Part shown: positions 28,182 to 35,848 of the stretch, piece after piece
How the letters are laid out: each line of letters starts with the position of its first letter
Position numbering within the stretch: the first letter of the stretch is position 1
NCBI GenBank assembly: GCA_021797775.1
Contig: JAJZZC010000010.1
Coordinates: 1 to 58,704, forward strand
Length of the DNA stretch: 58,704 nt
Origin: Bacillota bacterium
Lineage (GTDB): Bacteria; Bacillota; Sulfobacillia; RBS10-35; JAJYVN01
Direction of reading: 5' to 3'
Position numbers and translations under genes: made by a program
The notes under the pieces: model-generated
Database searches by the model: none
What the model saw: the letters and a program-made list of their open reading frames with translations, nothing else
Told to the model about the DNA's origin: nothing

Positions 28182-28652
28182 ATGTGGGGGCGGGACGGGG
28201 TGCCTCGGCCGGGCTGGGACCGTTACTTCATGGACATGGCCGCCCTGGCGGCAAGCCGCGGTACCTGTCTCAGGCGTCGCGTCGGCGCCGTGCTGGCCCG
28301 GGACGAGCGCGTGGTGGCCACGGGGTACAACGGCAGCCCGCGCGGTCAGCCGCACTGCGCCGATGTCGGCTGCCTCATGGTGGGCGGCCACTGCAGGCGG
28401 GCCGTGCATGCAGAGCTGAACGCCTTGCTGCAGTGCGCGCTCCATGGGGTGGGCGCGGCCGGGGCGACGCTTTACACCACGTGCTTCCCCTGCCTGGACT
28501 GCGCCAAGGCGCTGGTGCAGGCGGGGGTCGCGCGCGTCGTCTACAGGGAGCCCTATGCCGATCCCCTGTTGGCGGACAGCGAAACCCTGGGCGTGCTCGC
28601 CGCGGCTGGCGTCGCCGTGGCACGCGTCTCGACCGAGGGCGAACCGGTCTGA
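28182..28652 (+). CDS. comEB: deoxycytidylate deaminase
   Basis: The product is a 156-residue cytosolic zinc enzyme converting dCMP to dUMP for dTTP synthesis. The zinc and catalytic motif H-A-E-L-N lies near residue 73 and P-C-L-D-C near residue 104; a Cys pair C-x-V-G-C near 60-64 fits the extra zinc site of the family. The length is normal. The start is ATG 28182. The stop codon TGA (28650-28652) lies inside the 5-bp target duplication of the MITE that follows, so the insertion left the protein unchanged. Confidence 0.92.
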   Translation: MWGRDGVPRPGWDRYFMDMAALAASRGTCLRRRVGAVLARDERVVATGYNGSPRGQPHCADVGCLMVGGHCRRAVHAELNALLQCALHGVGAAGATLYTTCFPCLDCAKALVQAGVARVVYREPYADPLLADSETLGVLAAAGVAVARVSTEGEPV

Positions 28653-28653
28653 A

Positions 28654-28781
28654 CCTGAATCTCGCAGTGTCAGGCTGGCGCCGCTGTCCGAGAAGGACCC
28701 CGCGTACGAGCGGGTGCGGTCGTGGCGAGGGGCTGGCCCCTGGGCGCCAAGGCGACGGGCAAACCCTTTGCGAAAGTCAGG
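28654..28781 (-). mobile_element. 128-bp MITE, copy 2, inserted at the comEB stop codon
   Basis: It is inverted relative to copy 1 (13305-13432) with seven substitutions and no gaps. The flanks are CTGAA on both sides (28649-28653 and 28782-28786), a 5-bp target duplication different from that of copy 1. The left duplicate supplies the comEB stop codon and the right one supplies the first base of ATG 28786. Before insertion the two genes would have been joined through GTCTGAATGTCC. Confidence 0.92.
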
Positions 28782-28842
28782 CTGAATGTCCGGTGCCGGA
28801 GAGCGAGCCGGCGACGGGGCGGTTTCCAGGGAGGCGGGGCAG

Positions 28843-29382
28843 GTGTCCGTCAGGGAGGTGGATGGCCGATCGCCGCGCGTGGACCCGACGGCCTTCGTGG
28901 CAGACGGGGCGGAGGTCTGTGGTGCTGTGGAGATCGGCCCGTCGGCCAGCGTATGGTACGGTGCGGTGCTGCGCGGTGACATCGAGGCCATCCGGGTTGG
29001 TGCGGAGAGCAGCGTCCAGGACGGGTGCGTGCTGCACACCGACGCGGGATGGCCCTGCGTCGTGGGGCGCCGGGTGACGGTTGGGCACCGCGCTGTGTTG
29101 CACGGCTGTGTCGTCGAGGATGGGGCGCTGGTGGGGATGGGGGCGGTGGTGCTGAGCGGGGCGCGGATCGGCGCCGGTGCCGTTGTGGCCGCGGGGGCGC
29201 TGGTGCCGGAGGGTGGGGTGGTGCCGGCCGGGGCTCTCGCCATGGGCGTGCCTGCGCGCGTCGTGCGTGCCGTGCGTCCCGAGGAGGCGGAACGGGTGCG
29301 GCGCGGCGTGGCGCACTACGTGGAGTTGGCCGCCGCGCATCGCGTGGCCGTGGCCGGCGCCGCGCGGTCGACATCGCAGTAG
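28843..29382 (+). CDS. gamma-carbonic anhydrase-like hexapeptide-repeat protein
   Basis: This is a left-handed beta-helix protein of the gamma-carbonic anhydrase/YrdA group, about 179 residues and probably trimeric. Metal-ligand His residues are visible in V-L-H-T-D, then V-G-H-R-A-V-L-H-G-C, followed by L-V-G-M-G-A. Members either hydrate CO2 or have lost activity. GTG 28843 is preferred because GGGAGGCGGGG precedes it and the family normally begins about ten residues before P-R-V-D-P-T-A-F-V. An in-frame ATG at 28786, directly at the edge of the MITE, would add 19 residues. A MITE now separates it from comEB upstream. Confidence 0.85.
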   Translation: MSVREVDGRSPRVDPTAFVADGAEVCGAVEIGPSASVWYGAVLRGDIEAIRVGAESSVQDGCVLHTDAGWPCVVGRRVTVGHRAVLHGCVVEDGALVGMGAVVLSGARIGAGAVVAAGALVPEGGVVPAGALAMGVPARVVRAVRPEEAERVRRGVAHYVELAAAHRVAVAGAARSTSQ

Positions 29383-29501
29383 TGCCCCGTTGCAGAAGTT
29401 GAGGGGCCCGCCGAACCGGAAACCCCGGCGCCTGCGCGCGCGCCAGGCGCGCCCGCCCCGGTCTTGGGGGAGACCGCGCGCATCCCCCCCGTCCGGCAGG
29501 C

Positions 29502-30047
29502 TCATTCCGCTGCCCGGCTGGCCCGTACTTCCTCTCGGTGTGGGCGGAGCGTGGTGAAGGCGTGCAGCGGGTTGCCGCGCAGCAGACGGTAGATGGCGGC
29601 CATGCGCAGTGCATGCGGACTGACGGGCACGCCGCTCGCCGCGCTTAGGCGCGCAAAGAGACTGGCGATTTGCGCCCGGCTCAGGGGGCGGCCGTGGCGG
29701 CCACCGAAGAGCCGGGTGCAGCGCGGGTCGCGTTCCATGCTGGCGTACGCCGCGAGCACCCTAAGCGCCTCCGGGGGGAGCAGGCCCTGCCGGCCCTCGC
29801 CCCAACGGATGCGGCCGCACAGGAAATCCACGTCCTCGGCGCGCAGTGCGAGCACGTCGTGCACGGTGAGCGCCAGCCACCAAAACAGGTGGAGGATGGC
29901 GCGGTCGCGGCAGGGGTAGGGCGAATCGGCCGCGGTGCGCAAGAGGCGTGCCCAGTCTTTCTCCTCTGGCAACGGCTCCGCGAGGTGGGGGTGTTCAAGC
30001 ACCCGCTCCACCGCCCCCCGGGGCGCCCTCGGCAGGCGCACCCCCAC
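29502..30047 (-). CDS. degenerate tyrosine recombinase-like protein
   Basis: The 181 residues resemble only the catalytic domain of XerC/D-type integrases. R-D-R-A-I-L-H-L-F-W-W-L-A-L and then D-V-L-A-L-R-A-E-D-V-D-F match the first helices, but the catalytic Arg of the usual TGLR segment is Thr (L-A-L-T-V-H-D). The second box reads S-P-H-A-L-R, keeping His and Arg. The region of the third box and the nucleophilic Tyr are not recognisable. There is no N-terminal SAM-like DNA-binding domain. The GTG start at 30047 lies inside the 3' end of the DUF421 gene (53-bp overlap). It is probably not an active recombinase, and could be a relic or a repurposed DNA-binding protein. Confidence 0.6.
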   Translation of the reverse strand: MGVRLPRAPRGAVERVLEHPHLAEPLPEEKDWARLLRTAADSPYPCRDRAILHLFWWLALTVHDVLALRAEDVDFLCGRIRWGEGRQGLLPPEALRVLAAYASMERDPRCTRLFGGRHGRPLSRAQIASLFARLSAASGVPVSPHALRMAAIYRLLRGNPLHAFTTLRPHREEVRASRAAE

Positions 30048-30813
30048 TGCCCCGCGTCCCGGCCGGCGCCGGTTCCCCGGTCAGCACGAGGTCCTCCCGT
30101 TCCTGGACGTATACGTTGCCCTGGTCGTCGAGGCTCGCCAGCAGCACGCGATCGGGGTGGTCCGCACCTTGGGCCCGCAGCGCGTCCAAGAGCCAGGCCC
30201 GGTCCCGGCCCGCCCGGCTCAGAGCCTGGTCGTCGACGACCCCGTCGATGACCAGGGCGCAGGGCAGGCTCGCGGCGGCGAGCGCCTGGGTGCGGTCCGT
30301 CGTGGTGAGTTGCAGGGATGCGAGGTCGGCGGCCGTGACCGGCCGGGCTGTGGCCTTGGGGATGACGGAGAGTGTGCCGGACGTCTCCATGATGGCGAAT
30401 GCCACGTCACGGATGTTGGCCACGTTCTTGACACGCAATTCGGCCAGCAGGTCGCTCACGCTGTAACGCAGTTCCGCCATGGCTCGCTGGTTGATGCGGC
30501 CGTGCTCCACGAGGATGCTGGGCTGGCCCACCACCAGCCGGCGCAACCGGTGCTCCTTCAGCGAGAGGTAGGAGACGACCAATTCCAAGACCGCCAGAGC
30601 CAGGACGGGCGTGAGCCCGACCGGCAGAGGGATGGTGTTGTCGGCGATGGAGATCAGCGCCGCCTCCGAAATCATGATAAAACCTACGAGGTCGATCGAA
30701 GACAGGGTGCCGATCTCGCGTTTGCCCGTGACGCGCAGCAACAGGATCAGGAGAAAATAGAAGAACGTGGTTTTCCAGAGGGCGTCCCAGACGTGCCACC
30801 AGAGGTGCTTCAC
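29995..30813 (-). CDS. DUF421 (YetF-type) membrane protein
   Basis: The product is a 272-residue protein with three N-terminal membrane helices (about residues 10-90), starting KHLWWHVWDALWKTTFFYF, and a soluble domain containing the family motifs L-R-V-T-G-K-R-E-I-G near residue 27 and M-A-E-L-R-Y-S-V-S-D-L-L-A-E-L-R near 118. The family occurs in many spore formers; its role is not established. The C-terminal 60 residues are extended and end in a Gly/Ala/Pro tail. GTG 30813 follows GGGAGGGGG. It overlaps the recombinase-like gene downstream and is divergent from the AAA ATPase gene. Confidence 0.85.
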   Translation of the reverse strand: MKHLWWHVWDALWKTTFFYFLLILLLRVTGKREIGTLSSIDLVGFIMISEAALISIADNTIPLPVGLTPVLALAVLELVVSYLSLKEHRLRRLVVGQPSILVEHGRINQRAMAELRYSVSDLLAELRVKNVANIRDVAFAIMETSGTLSVIPKATARPVTAADLASLQLTTTDRTQALAAASLPCALVIDGVVDDQALSRAGRDRAWLLDALRAQGADHPDRVLLASLDDQGNVYVQEREDLVLTGEPAPAGTRGSGGAPAEGAPGGGGAGA

Positions 30814-30981
30814 GGGCAACCCCCTCCCGCGCGGCGCGCCGGCATGCGCGCGCTGCGCCGCGTGCCGTAGTATGGCCCGAGGCCGACACCCTCCCGGCGG
30901 CCAGGCAGGAGCAGAATCGGATGGAGGGAAAAGGGATTTCTGGGCGGTGCGGGAGGCCGCCCCCGCGGAGGTGTGCCGGCT

Positions 30982-32622
30982 GTGCTGATCACGGTCGAAT
31001 TCCGGCGAACGGGGAGTAGGGACTTCGCCCGCGCGCTGGAGTTGGCGAGCGGCCATCCCACCTTTGCGTCCACCCCACCGCCGGTGCGTTTCCGGGTGCG
31101 CTACACCCAGGACGAAGCGGAGGCCTGTGAGGCGCTGCTTGCCGTCGTCGGTGCGTGGTCGCAGACGCGGCTGCTGCTGGGAGAGCACCCCGTGGACCGG
31201 CAGCGGCTCGCCCACCTGCTGGCCTGCTATCGGGCCCGTCTCGCCGCCCCCGACCGCCGTGCCTACTGCCAGGGCGGGGAGGTTCATGAGACGCAGGTCG
31301 GGCCGGTCCGGCAGCTCTTCCCCTGCCGGCTGATCCCCATCAGCGAAAGCAATCACCACGGCTGGTTCCAGTACGGCCGCCTGACCCGGGAGGGCGTGTT
31401 CCTGGTGGACAAGGGGCTGCTGCGTCACACTGTGCGAGAGGCCGCTCACCGCACCCTGGCCGAGCACTGTCCCGCATTCTTTTCCGCTGAGGTGGACGGT
31501 GTGGTGGATCGCCTGCCTGATCGCATCCATCCGCAACGGGACGGCGGCTGGACGTACCGGGAGGGCTGGGTGGACGGCCGGTTCGTGCCGGTGGGCGTGG
31601 AGAAGCGGCGGCGCGAGCCGGTGGCCGGGGTGTCTTCAGCCGCGCGGCCAGCCGGGCGCCAAGGGGGACCGGCTGGGGACTCGGGCCGTTCCTGGGAAGA
31701 CCCCGCCGCGACGGCGGTGGCCGACGGTGCCCGGGCGGCCCCCAGCCATTCGGTCGCGCCGGGCAGTCGGCCCGCGGAGGGCTCCGCCCCGACCGGACCC
31801 GTGACGGAGCGGCGCACCGTCCCTGCCGTCCGCTACGGCGACGTGGGCGGCCTTACGCGGCAACTGCGCGTGATCCGCGAGAACCTGGAACTACCGCTGC
31901 GCTACCCGGAGCTGTTCACCCACCTTGGAGTGGAACCGCACCGGGGCCTGCTCCTGGCCGGTCCGCCCGGAACTGGCAAGACGTTGCTGACCAAGGCGCT
32001 GGCCACGGAGTGCCAGGCCCATTTCTGTATCGTGAACGGACCAGAGATTATCTCCAAGTGGCATGGCGAATCGGAGGCCAACCTGCGGCGGGTATTCGAC
32101 GAGGCGCGCCTCCTCGCGCCGGCCGTGGTCCTCATCGACGAGATCGACTCCATCGCCCCGGACCGCTCGCGAGTAACCCATAACCACGAGGCTGTGCTGG
32201 TCAGCCAATTGCTGGCGCTGCTCGACGGACTTATCGATCGGGGCGCGGTGGTGGTGGTGGGCACGACCAACCGCCCCGAACTCGTCGACCCTGCGCTGCG
32301 GCGGCCTGGACGCCTCGACCTCGTGCTGGAGATCGGCATGCCCGATGCCCAGGCGCGCGAGGAGATCCTCCGCATCCACACAGGGCGCATGCCGCTCCAT
32401 CCAGACGTCGACGTCCCGGAGCTCGCCCGGCGCACCGAAGGCTTCGCGGGCGCCCACCTTGGATCGCTCTGCCGTGAGGCCGGGTTGGAATGCATGCGCG
32501 AAGTGCTGGAATTCTCTGCCGACGGCGAGTTCGTCCTGCCGCCCGGCGTCGTCGACGGCCTGCGCGTGCGTCGCTCGCATTTCGAGCGCGCGCTACCCAC
32601 CGTGACGCCCGGGCGGTACTGA
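30982..32622 (+). CDS. CDC48-like AAA ATPase with unrecognised N-terminal domain
   Basis: This is a 546-residue protein. The C-terminal half is one AAA module. Walker A is G-P-P-G-T-G-K-T near residue 327, and Walker B is V-V-L-I-D-E-I-D near residue 382. The arginine-finger segment R-R-P-G-R-L-D lies near residue 438, and a small alpha-helical lid follows. The sequence from Y-G-D-V-G-G-L onward is close to the D1/D2 domains of CDC48/VCP unfoldases. The first 210 residues are well-formed but match no domain I know. They are joined by a Gly/Ala/Pro/Arg linker (about 215-275). GTG 30982 fits GGAGG ten bases upstream. It is probably a hexameric unfoldase, with the N-domain choosing the substrate. 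Confidence 0.8.
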   Translation: MLITVEFRRTGSRDFARALELASGHPTFASTPPPVRFRVRYTQDEAEACEALLAVVGAWSQTRLLLGEHPVDRQRLAHLLACYRARLAAPDRRAYCQGGEVHETQVGPVRQLFPCRLIPISESNHHGWFQYGRLTREGVFLVDKGLLRHTVREAAHRTLAEHCPAFFSAEVDGVVDRLPDRIHPQRDGGWTYREGWVDGRFVPVGVEKRRREPVAGVSSAARPAGRQGGPAGDSGRSWEDPAATAVADGARAAPSHSVAPGSRPAEGSAPTGPVTERRTVPAVRYGDVGGLTRQLRVIRENLELPLRYPELFTHLGVEPHRGLLLAGPPGTGKTLLTKALATECQAHFCIVNGPEIISKWHGESEANLRRVFDEARLLAPAVVLIDEIDSIAPDRSRVTHNHEAVLVSQLLALLDGLIDRGAVVVVGTTNRPELVDPALRRPGRLDLVLEIGMPDAQAREEILRIHTGRMPLHPDVDVPELARRTEGFAGAHLGSLCREAGLECMREVLEFSADGEFVLPPGVVDGLRVRRSHFERALPTVTPGRY

Positions 32623-32815
32623 CCCCACCAAAGCGCGTGCTGGTTCGGGGCCCTGTCCACCAGCCGGTTTCGCCCACATACCCGTCCTCCGTACGACCCC
32701 GCGATTGAGCGACGATCGTCCGTTCCTCCCCGCGTGCGTCGCGGACACGGGCCGCGCATGGCCGCCAGGACCGCCCCGTAGGCATGATGCGGCGGCCTCC
32801 CCGGGGGGTGTTGGC

Positions 32816-33664
32816 GTGCGCGCGACTGCGGCGGGAGCCAGGCGCCTCGGGGCTGTGCTGGCGTCGGCGCTCGCCGTCGCGGTCTCCCTTTGGGTCGTGC
32901 CGCGGTGGGGGGGGGCGTCCGCGGGCTGGGAGGCCATCCGGGCGCGCGGGGTCCTGGTGGTGGGGGTACCGCTCTGGCTACCGCCTTTCGGGGCCCCTTC
33001 GCCCGCCGGGCCATGGCAGGGGCTGGACGTGGCGCTGGCCCGTCACCTCGCGGCGCAGGTCCTCGGCAGTCCCACACGGTTGCGTCTGCTCCCTTTGGCT
33101 GCCGACGACCGCCTCTGGGCCTTGGGCCACGGCGAGGTCGACGCGGTGGCGGCAGCCTTCGCCGGGCCCGCGGTTCCCGCGCCCAACGCACTTCAAGGGG
33201 TGCAGATGATCGGCCCGTACTTCACGGAGCCCTTGGTGCTGGTGGTCCGGCGGGGGGCGTGGGTACGGGGCGCAGCCCGCCTGGACGGCGAGGTGGTCGG
33301 GGTGCTGGCAGGCGGGCGGGCGGCAGCGGCCCTGCGTCTCGCCATGGGTGCGCGGCGGGCCGCCGTGCACGAGGTGGGGAGCGCCGCGCTGGCCGCGGCC
33401 GAGGTGGCGACGGGGCGCCTGCGGGCCTTGGTCGTGGGGCGGAGCGTGGCCCGGGCCCTGGCGGCCCACGATCCCGAACTGGCGGTACAGGCTTGGGGCG
33501 GTCTGGGCAACGAGTCGTACTGGCTGCTCGTGCCTTCCGGCGATTCCGAACTCGCCGCCGCGGCGCGGCGGGCCATCGCCGCGCTCCCCCAAGGCCGGAC
33601 CCTGGCCGCCCGGATGCGCGCCTGGTCGCGCTCAGTCGCCAGCCCGTGGCCCGGCGCGGCGTAG
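32816..33664 (+). CDS. periplasmic-type solute-binding protein (family 3-like)
   Basis: This 282-residue protein has one N-terminal hydrophobic segment (L-G-A-V-L-A-S-A-L-A-V-A-V-S-L-W-V-V), probably a signal anchor because no lipobox Cys follows. The rest reads like an amino-acid-type binding protein: G-V-L-V-V-G-V-P, W-Q-G-L-D-V-A-L-A-R-H-L-A, then a hinge and a second lobe ending in the usual A-A-R-R-A-I-A-A-L. No permease or ATPase of a matching importer is adjacent; the ABC genes downstream are exporters on the other strand. GTG 32816 is preferred because GGGGGG precedes it at eight bases. Confidence 0.7.
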   Translation: MRATAAGARRLGAVLASALAVAVSLWVVPRWGGASAGWEAIRARGVLVVGVPLWLPPFGAPSPAGPWQGLDVALARHLAAQVLGSPTRLRLLPLAADDRLWALGHGEVDAVAAAFAGPAVPAPNALQGVQMIGPYFTEPLVLVVRRGAWVRGAARLDGEVVGVLAGGRAAAALRLAMGARRAAVHEVGSAALAAAEVATGRLRALVVGRSVARALAAHDPELAVQAWGGLGNESYWLLVPSGDSELAAAARRAIAALPQGRTLAARMRAWSRSVASPWPGAA

Positions 33665-34039
33665 GCGGGTAAGCCGCTGTCGCTCCCCCTCGCGGTCGCG
33701 GACCGGAGAGCCGGCGACCGGGGGCATCTGTACCGGTCCCCGGGGGGCGGCCAGTGGAGGGGCGAAGGCGGGCGACGGGCCGAAATCGCCCGCCTTCGCC
33801 ACCGGCGGCGGCGCTCCTATGGTGGAGCGTGCGCAGGGCCAGTGCGGGCGAACGGGGGGGCACGCCCGGGCGCCGGCCTCGCGAGAGTCGGCGCCCGGCC
33901 CGGAGGGACCCGGTGTGGGGATGCGGCCGCGCCGCGGGGGCGCTCAGCCTCCATCGGAGCATCGCCCTCGAGCGCTCGCTTCGTCGGCTTGGCGCCGGGC
34001 CGTGGAGTTGCGCGCTCGCGCAAACCGGGACCTGGCGCC
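33665..34039. other. convergent intergenic region with long hairpin
   Basis: It lies between the binding-protein gene (plus) and the exporter genes (minus). It contains the 15-bp inverted repeat at 33761-33800; nothing else recognised. Confidence 0.45.
33761..33800. terminator. 15-bp inverted repeat between convergent genes
   Basis: GGCGAAGGCGGGCGA (33761-33775) and its exact reverse complement (33786-33800) enclose a 10-nt loop. Its place between converging genes suggests a two-way terminator, although it lacks T-runs. Confidence 0.5.
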
Positions 34040-35848
34040 TCACGTCCCATGGCTGAAGCCCGCGGCCATCGTGCCGTACCTTTGGTAGAGCCCGGCGTAG
34101 AGTCCCCCGGCCTCCAGCAGGTCCGCGTGGCTACCGCGCTCGACGATCTCGCCGTGGTCGACGACCAGGAGGACGTCCGCGTCGCGGATGGTGGATAGGC
34201 GGTGCGCGATGATCAGCGAGGTGCGGCCGGCCAGCAGTGTCTCCAGCGCCACCTGGACCTGGTGCTCGCTCTCGCTGTCCACGTTGGCGGTCGCCTCGTC
34301 CAGCACCAGGACGCGCGGGTCGGCCAGGAGCGCCCGCGCGAAGGAGAGGAGCTGCTTTTCGCCTTGGGCGAGCCGCGTGCCGCGCTCGCCCACCGGCGTG
34401 TCGTACCCCTGGGGCAGCCGCCGGATGAAGCGGTCGGCCCCCACGGCGGCCGCCGCCGCCTCCACGTCGTCCATGGTCGCGTCGAGCCGGCCGTAGCGGA
34501 TGTTGTCGGCCACAGTCGCGGAGAACAACACAGGCTCCTGCAGGACGATGGCGGTCTGGCGGCGGTAGGAGGATTGCGTGGTGTTCCGGAGGTCGACGCC
34601 GTCGACCTCCACGCTGCCCTCGTCCGGGTCGTAGAACCGCAGGAGCAGGGCGGCCACGGTGGTCTTGCCGGCCCCCGTGGGGCCCACCAGGGCGGCCCGC
34701 GTCCCGGCTGGAAGCTCGAAGTCCAGGTGGGACACCGCTTGGCGGCCCGGGACGTAGGCGAAGCTGACGTCCCGGAAGCGGACGTGTCCCGCCAGCAGCG
34801 GCATATCCCCGGCCCCGTCCCGGTCGCGGACCTCCGCTGGTACGTCCAGGACACCAAAGATTTTTTCGGCGGCAGCCATGGCCTGCTGCACCGCGTTGTA
34901 CTGCTGGGTAAGGTCCTGAATCGGCTGGAAGAAGCGGGACAGGTAGTTGAGGAAGGCGACCAACGTACCAATGGTGACGGTCGTGTGGAGGACGAGCGCG
35001 CCGCCGAACCAGAGCACGACGACGGTGCCGGCGGTGCTGATCATGTTGACGGCGGGACCGAAGAGGCTGTTGACCACCGCGGCGTCCATGTTGGCCTCGA
35101 CATTGGCCTGGTTGACCCGTAGGAAGCGCCGGGCGTTCTCGGCCTCGCGGGTGAAGGCCTGGGTGACCCGTACCCCGCTGATGCCTTCCTCGAATTCGGC
35201 CGTGAGTTGCCCGATGCGGGTGCGTACGTTGCGGTAGGCGCGGACAGCCCGGCCCTGGAACGAGCGGGTGACCAGCACCAGCACGGGCAGGACGGCGAAG
35301 GACGCCAACGCCAGCAACGGGCTGATCGCCAGCATGACGATGATGATGCCGAGCAGCGTCACGCCGTCGGTGATGATGCTGACGATCCCCGAACTCACCA
35401 GGTTGCTCAGCGCCGTGACGTCGTTGGTGCCGTTGCTGACCAGCACGCCGACCGGCTCGCGGTCGAAGAAGCGGAGGCCGAGTTCCATCAGCTTGGCGAA
35501 AAGGGCCTCCCGCAGGTCGTACACGGCGCCGTTTCCGAGCCGGTTGACCTCCACTGTCTGGACCGCTGACAGCACGGCCGCGATCAGGCGGGTCGCCAGA
35601 TAGAGGCCAGCCGTCAGGAGGACGACGTGGGCCCGCCGCGCGAGGATGCCCTGGTCGATTCCGACCTTGAGCAGGTACGGCGCCAGGACCGTCATCAGGG
35701 ATCCGCCCACCGCGACCGTGACGGCCAGCCAGAGGTGGCGGCGGTAGGGCTGTACGTAGCGCAGCAGCCGCCCCAAGACGCGTGGATCGAACGGGCGCGT
35801 GTCGGCGCCCGCCGTCTGGCGCAGGTATCCGAGCCCCCCACCGCCCAT
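34040..35848 (-). CDS. ABC exporter subunit, catalytically competent half
   Basis: This is a 602-residue half-transporter with six membrane helices in the first 330 residues and an ATP-binding domain after them. Walker A is G-P-T-G-A-G-K-T near residue 395. The signature is L-A-Q-G-E rather than LSGGQ. Walker B is V-L-V-L-D-E-A-T with the catalytic Glu present, and the switch His is in I-I-A-H-R-L. With the partner encoded upstream it forms the asymmetric heterodimer known from BmrCD and TM287/288, which export drugs or lipids-like compounds. Its ATG at 35848 shares one base with the stop of the upstream gene (TGATG), so translation is coupled. The real substrate is unknown. Confidence 0.9.
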   Translation of the reverse strand: MGGGGLGYLRQTAGADTRPFDPRVLGRLLRYVQPYRRHLWLAVTVAVGGSLMTVLAPYLLKVGIDQGILARRAHVVLLTAGLYLATRLIAAVLSAVQTVEVNRLGNGAVYDLREALFAKLMELGLRFFDREPVGVLVSNGTNDVTALSNLVSSGIVSIITDGVTLLGIIIVMLAISPLLALASFAVLPVLVLVTRSFQGRAVRAYRNVRTRIGQLTAEFEEGISGVRVTQAFTREAENARRFLRVNQANVEANMDAAVVNSLFGPAVNMISTAGTVVVLWFGGALVLHTTVTIGTLVAFLNYLSRFFQPIQDLTQQYNAVQQAMAAAEKIFGVLDVPAEVRDRDGAGDMPLLAGHVRFRDVSFAYVPGRQAVSHLDFELPAGTRAALVGPTGAGKTTVAALLLRFYDPDEGSVEVDGVDLRNTTQSSYRRQTAIVLQEPVLFSATVADNIRYGRLDATMDDVEAAAAAVGADRFIRRLPQGYDTPVGERGTRLAQGEKQLLSFARALLADPRVLVLDEATANVDSESEHQVQVALETLLAGRTSLIIAHRLSTIRDADVLLVVDHGEIVERGSHADLLEAGGLYAGLYQRYGTMAAGFSHGT

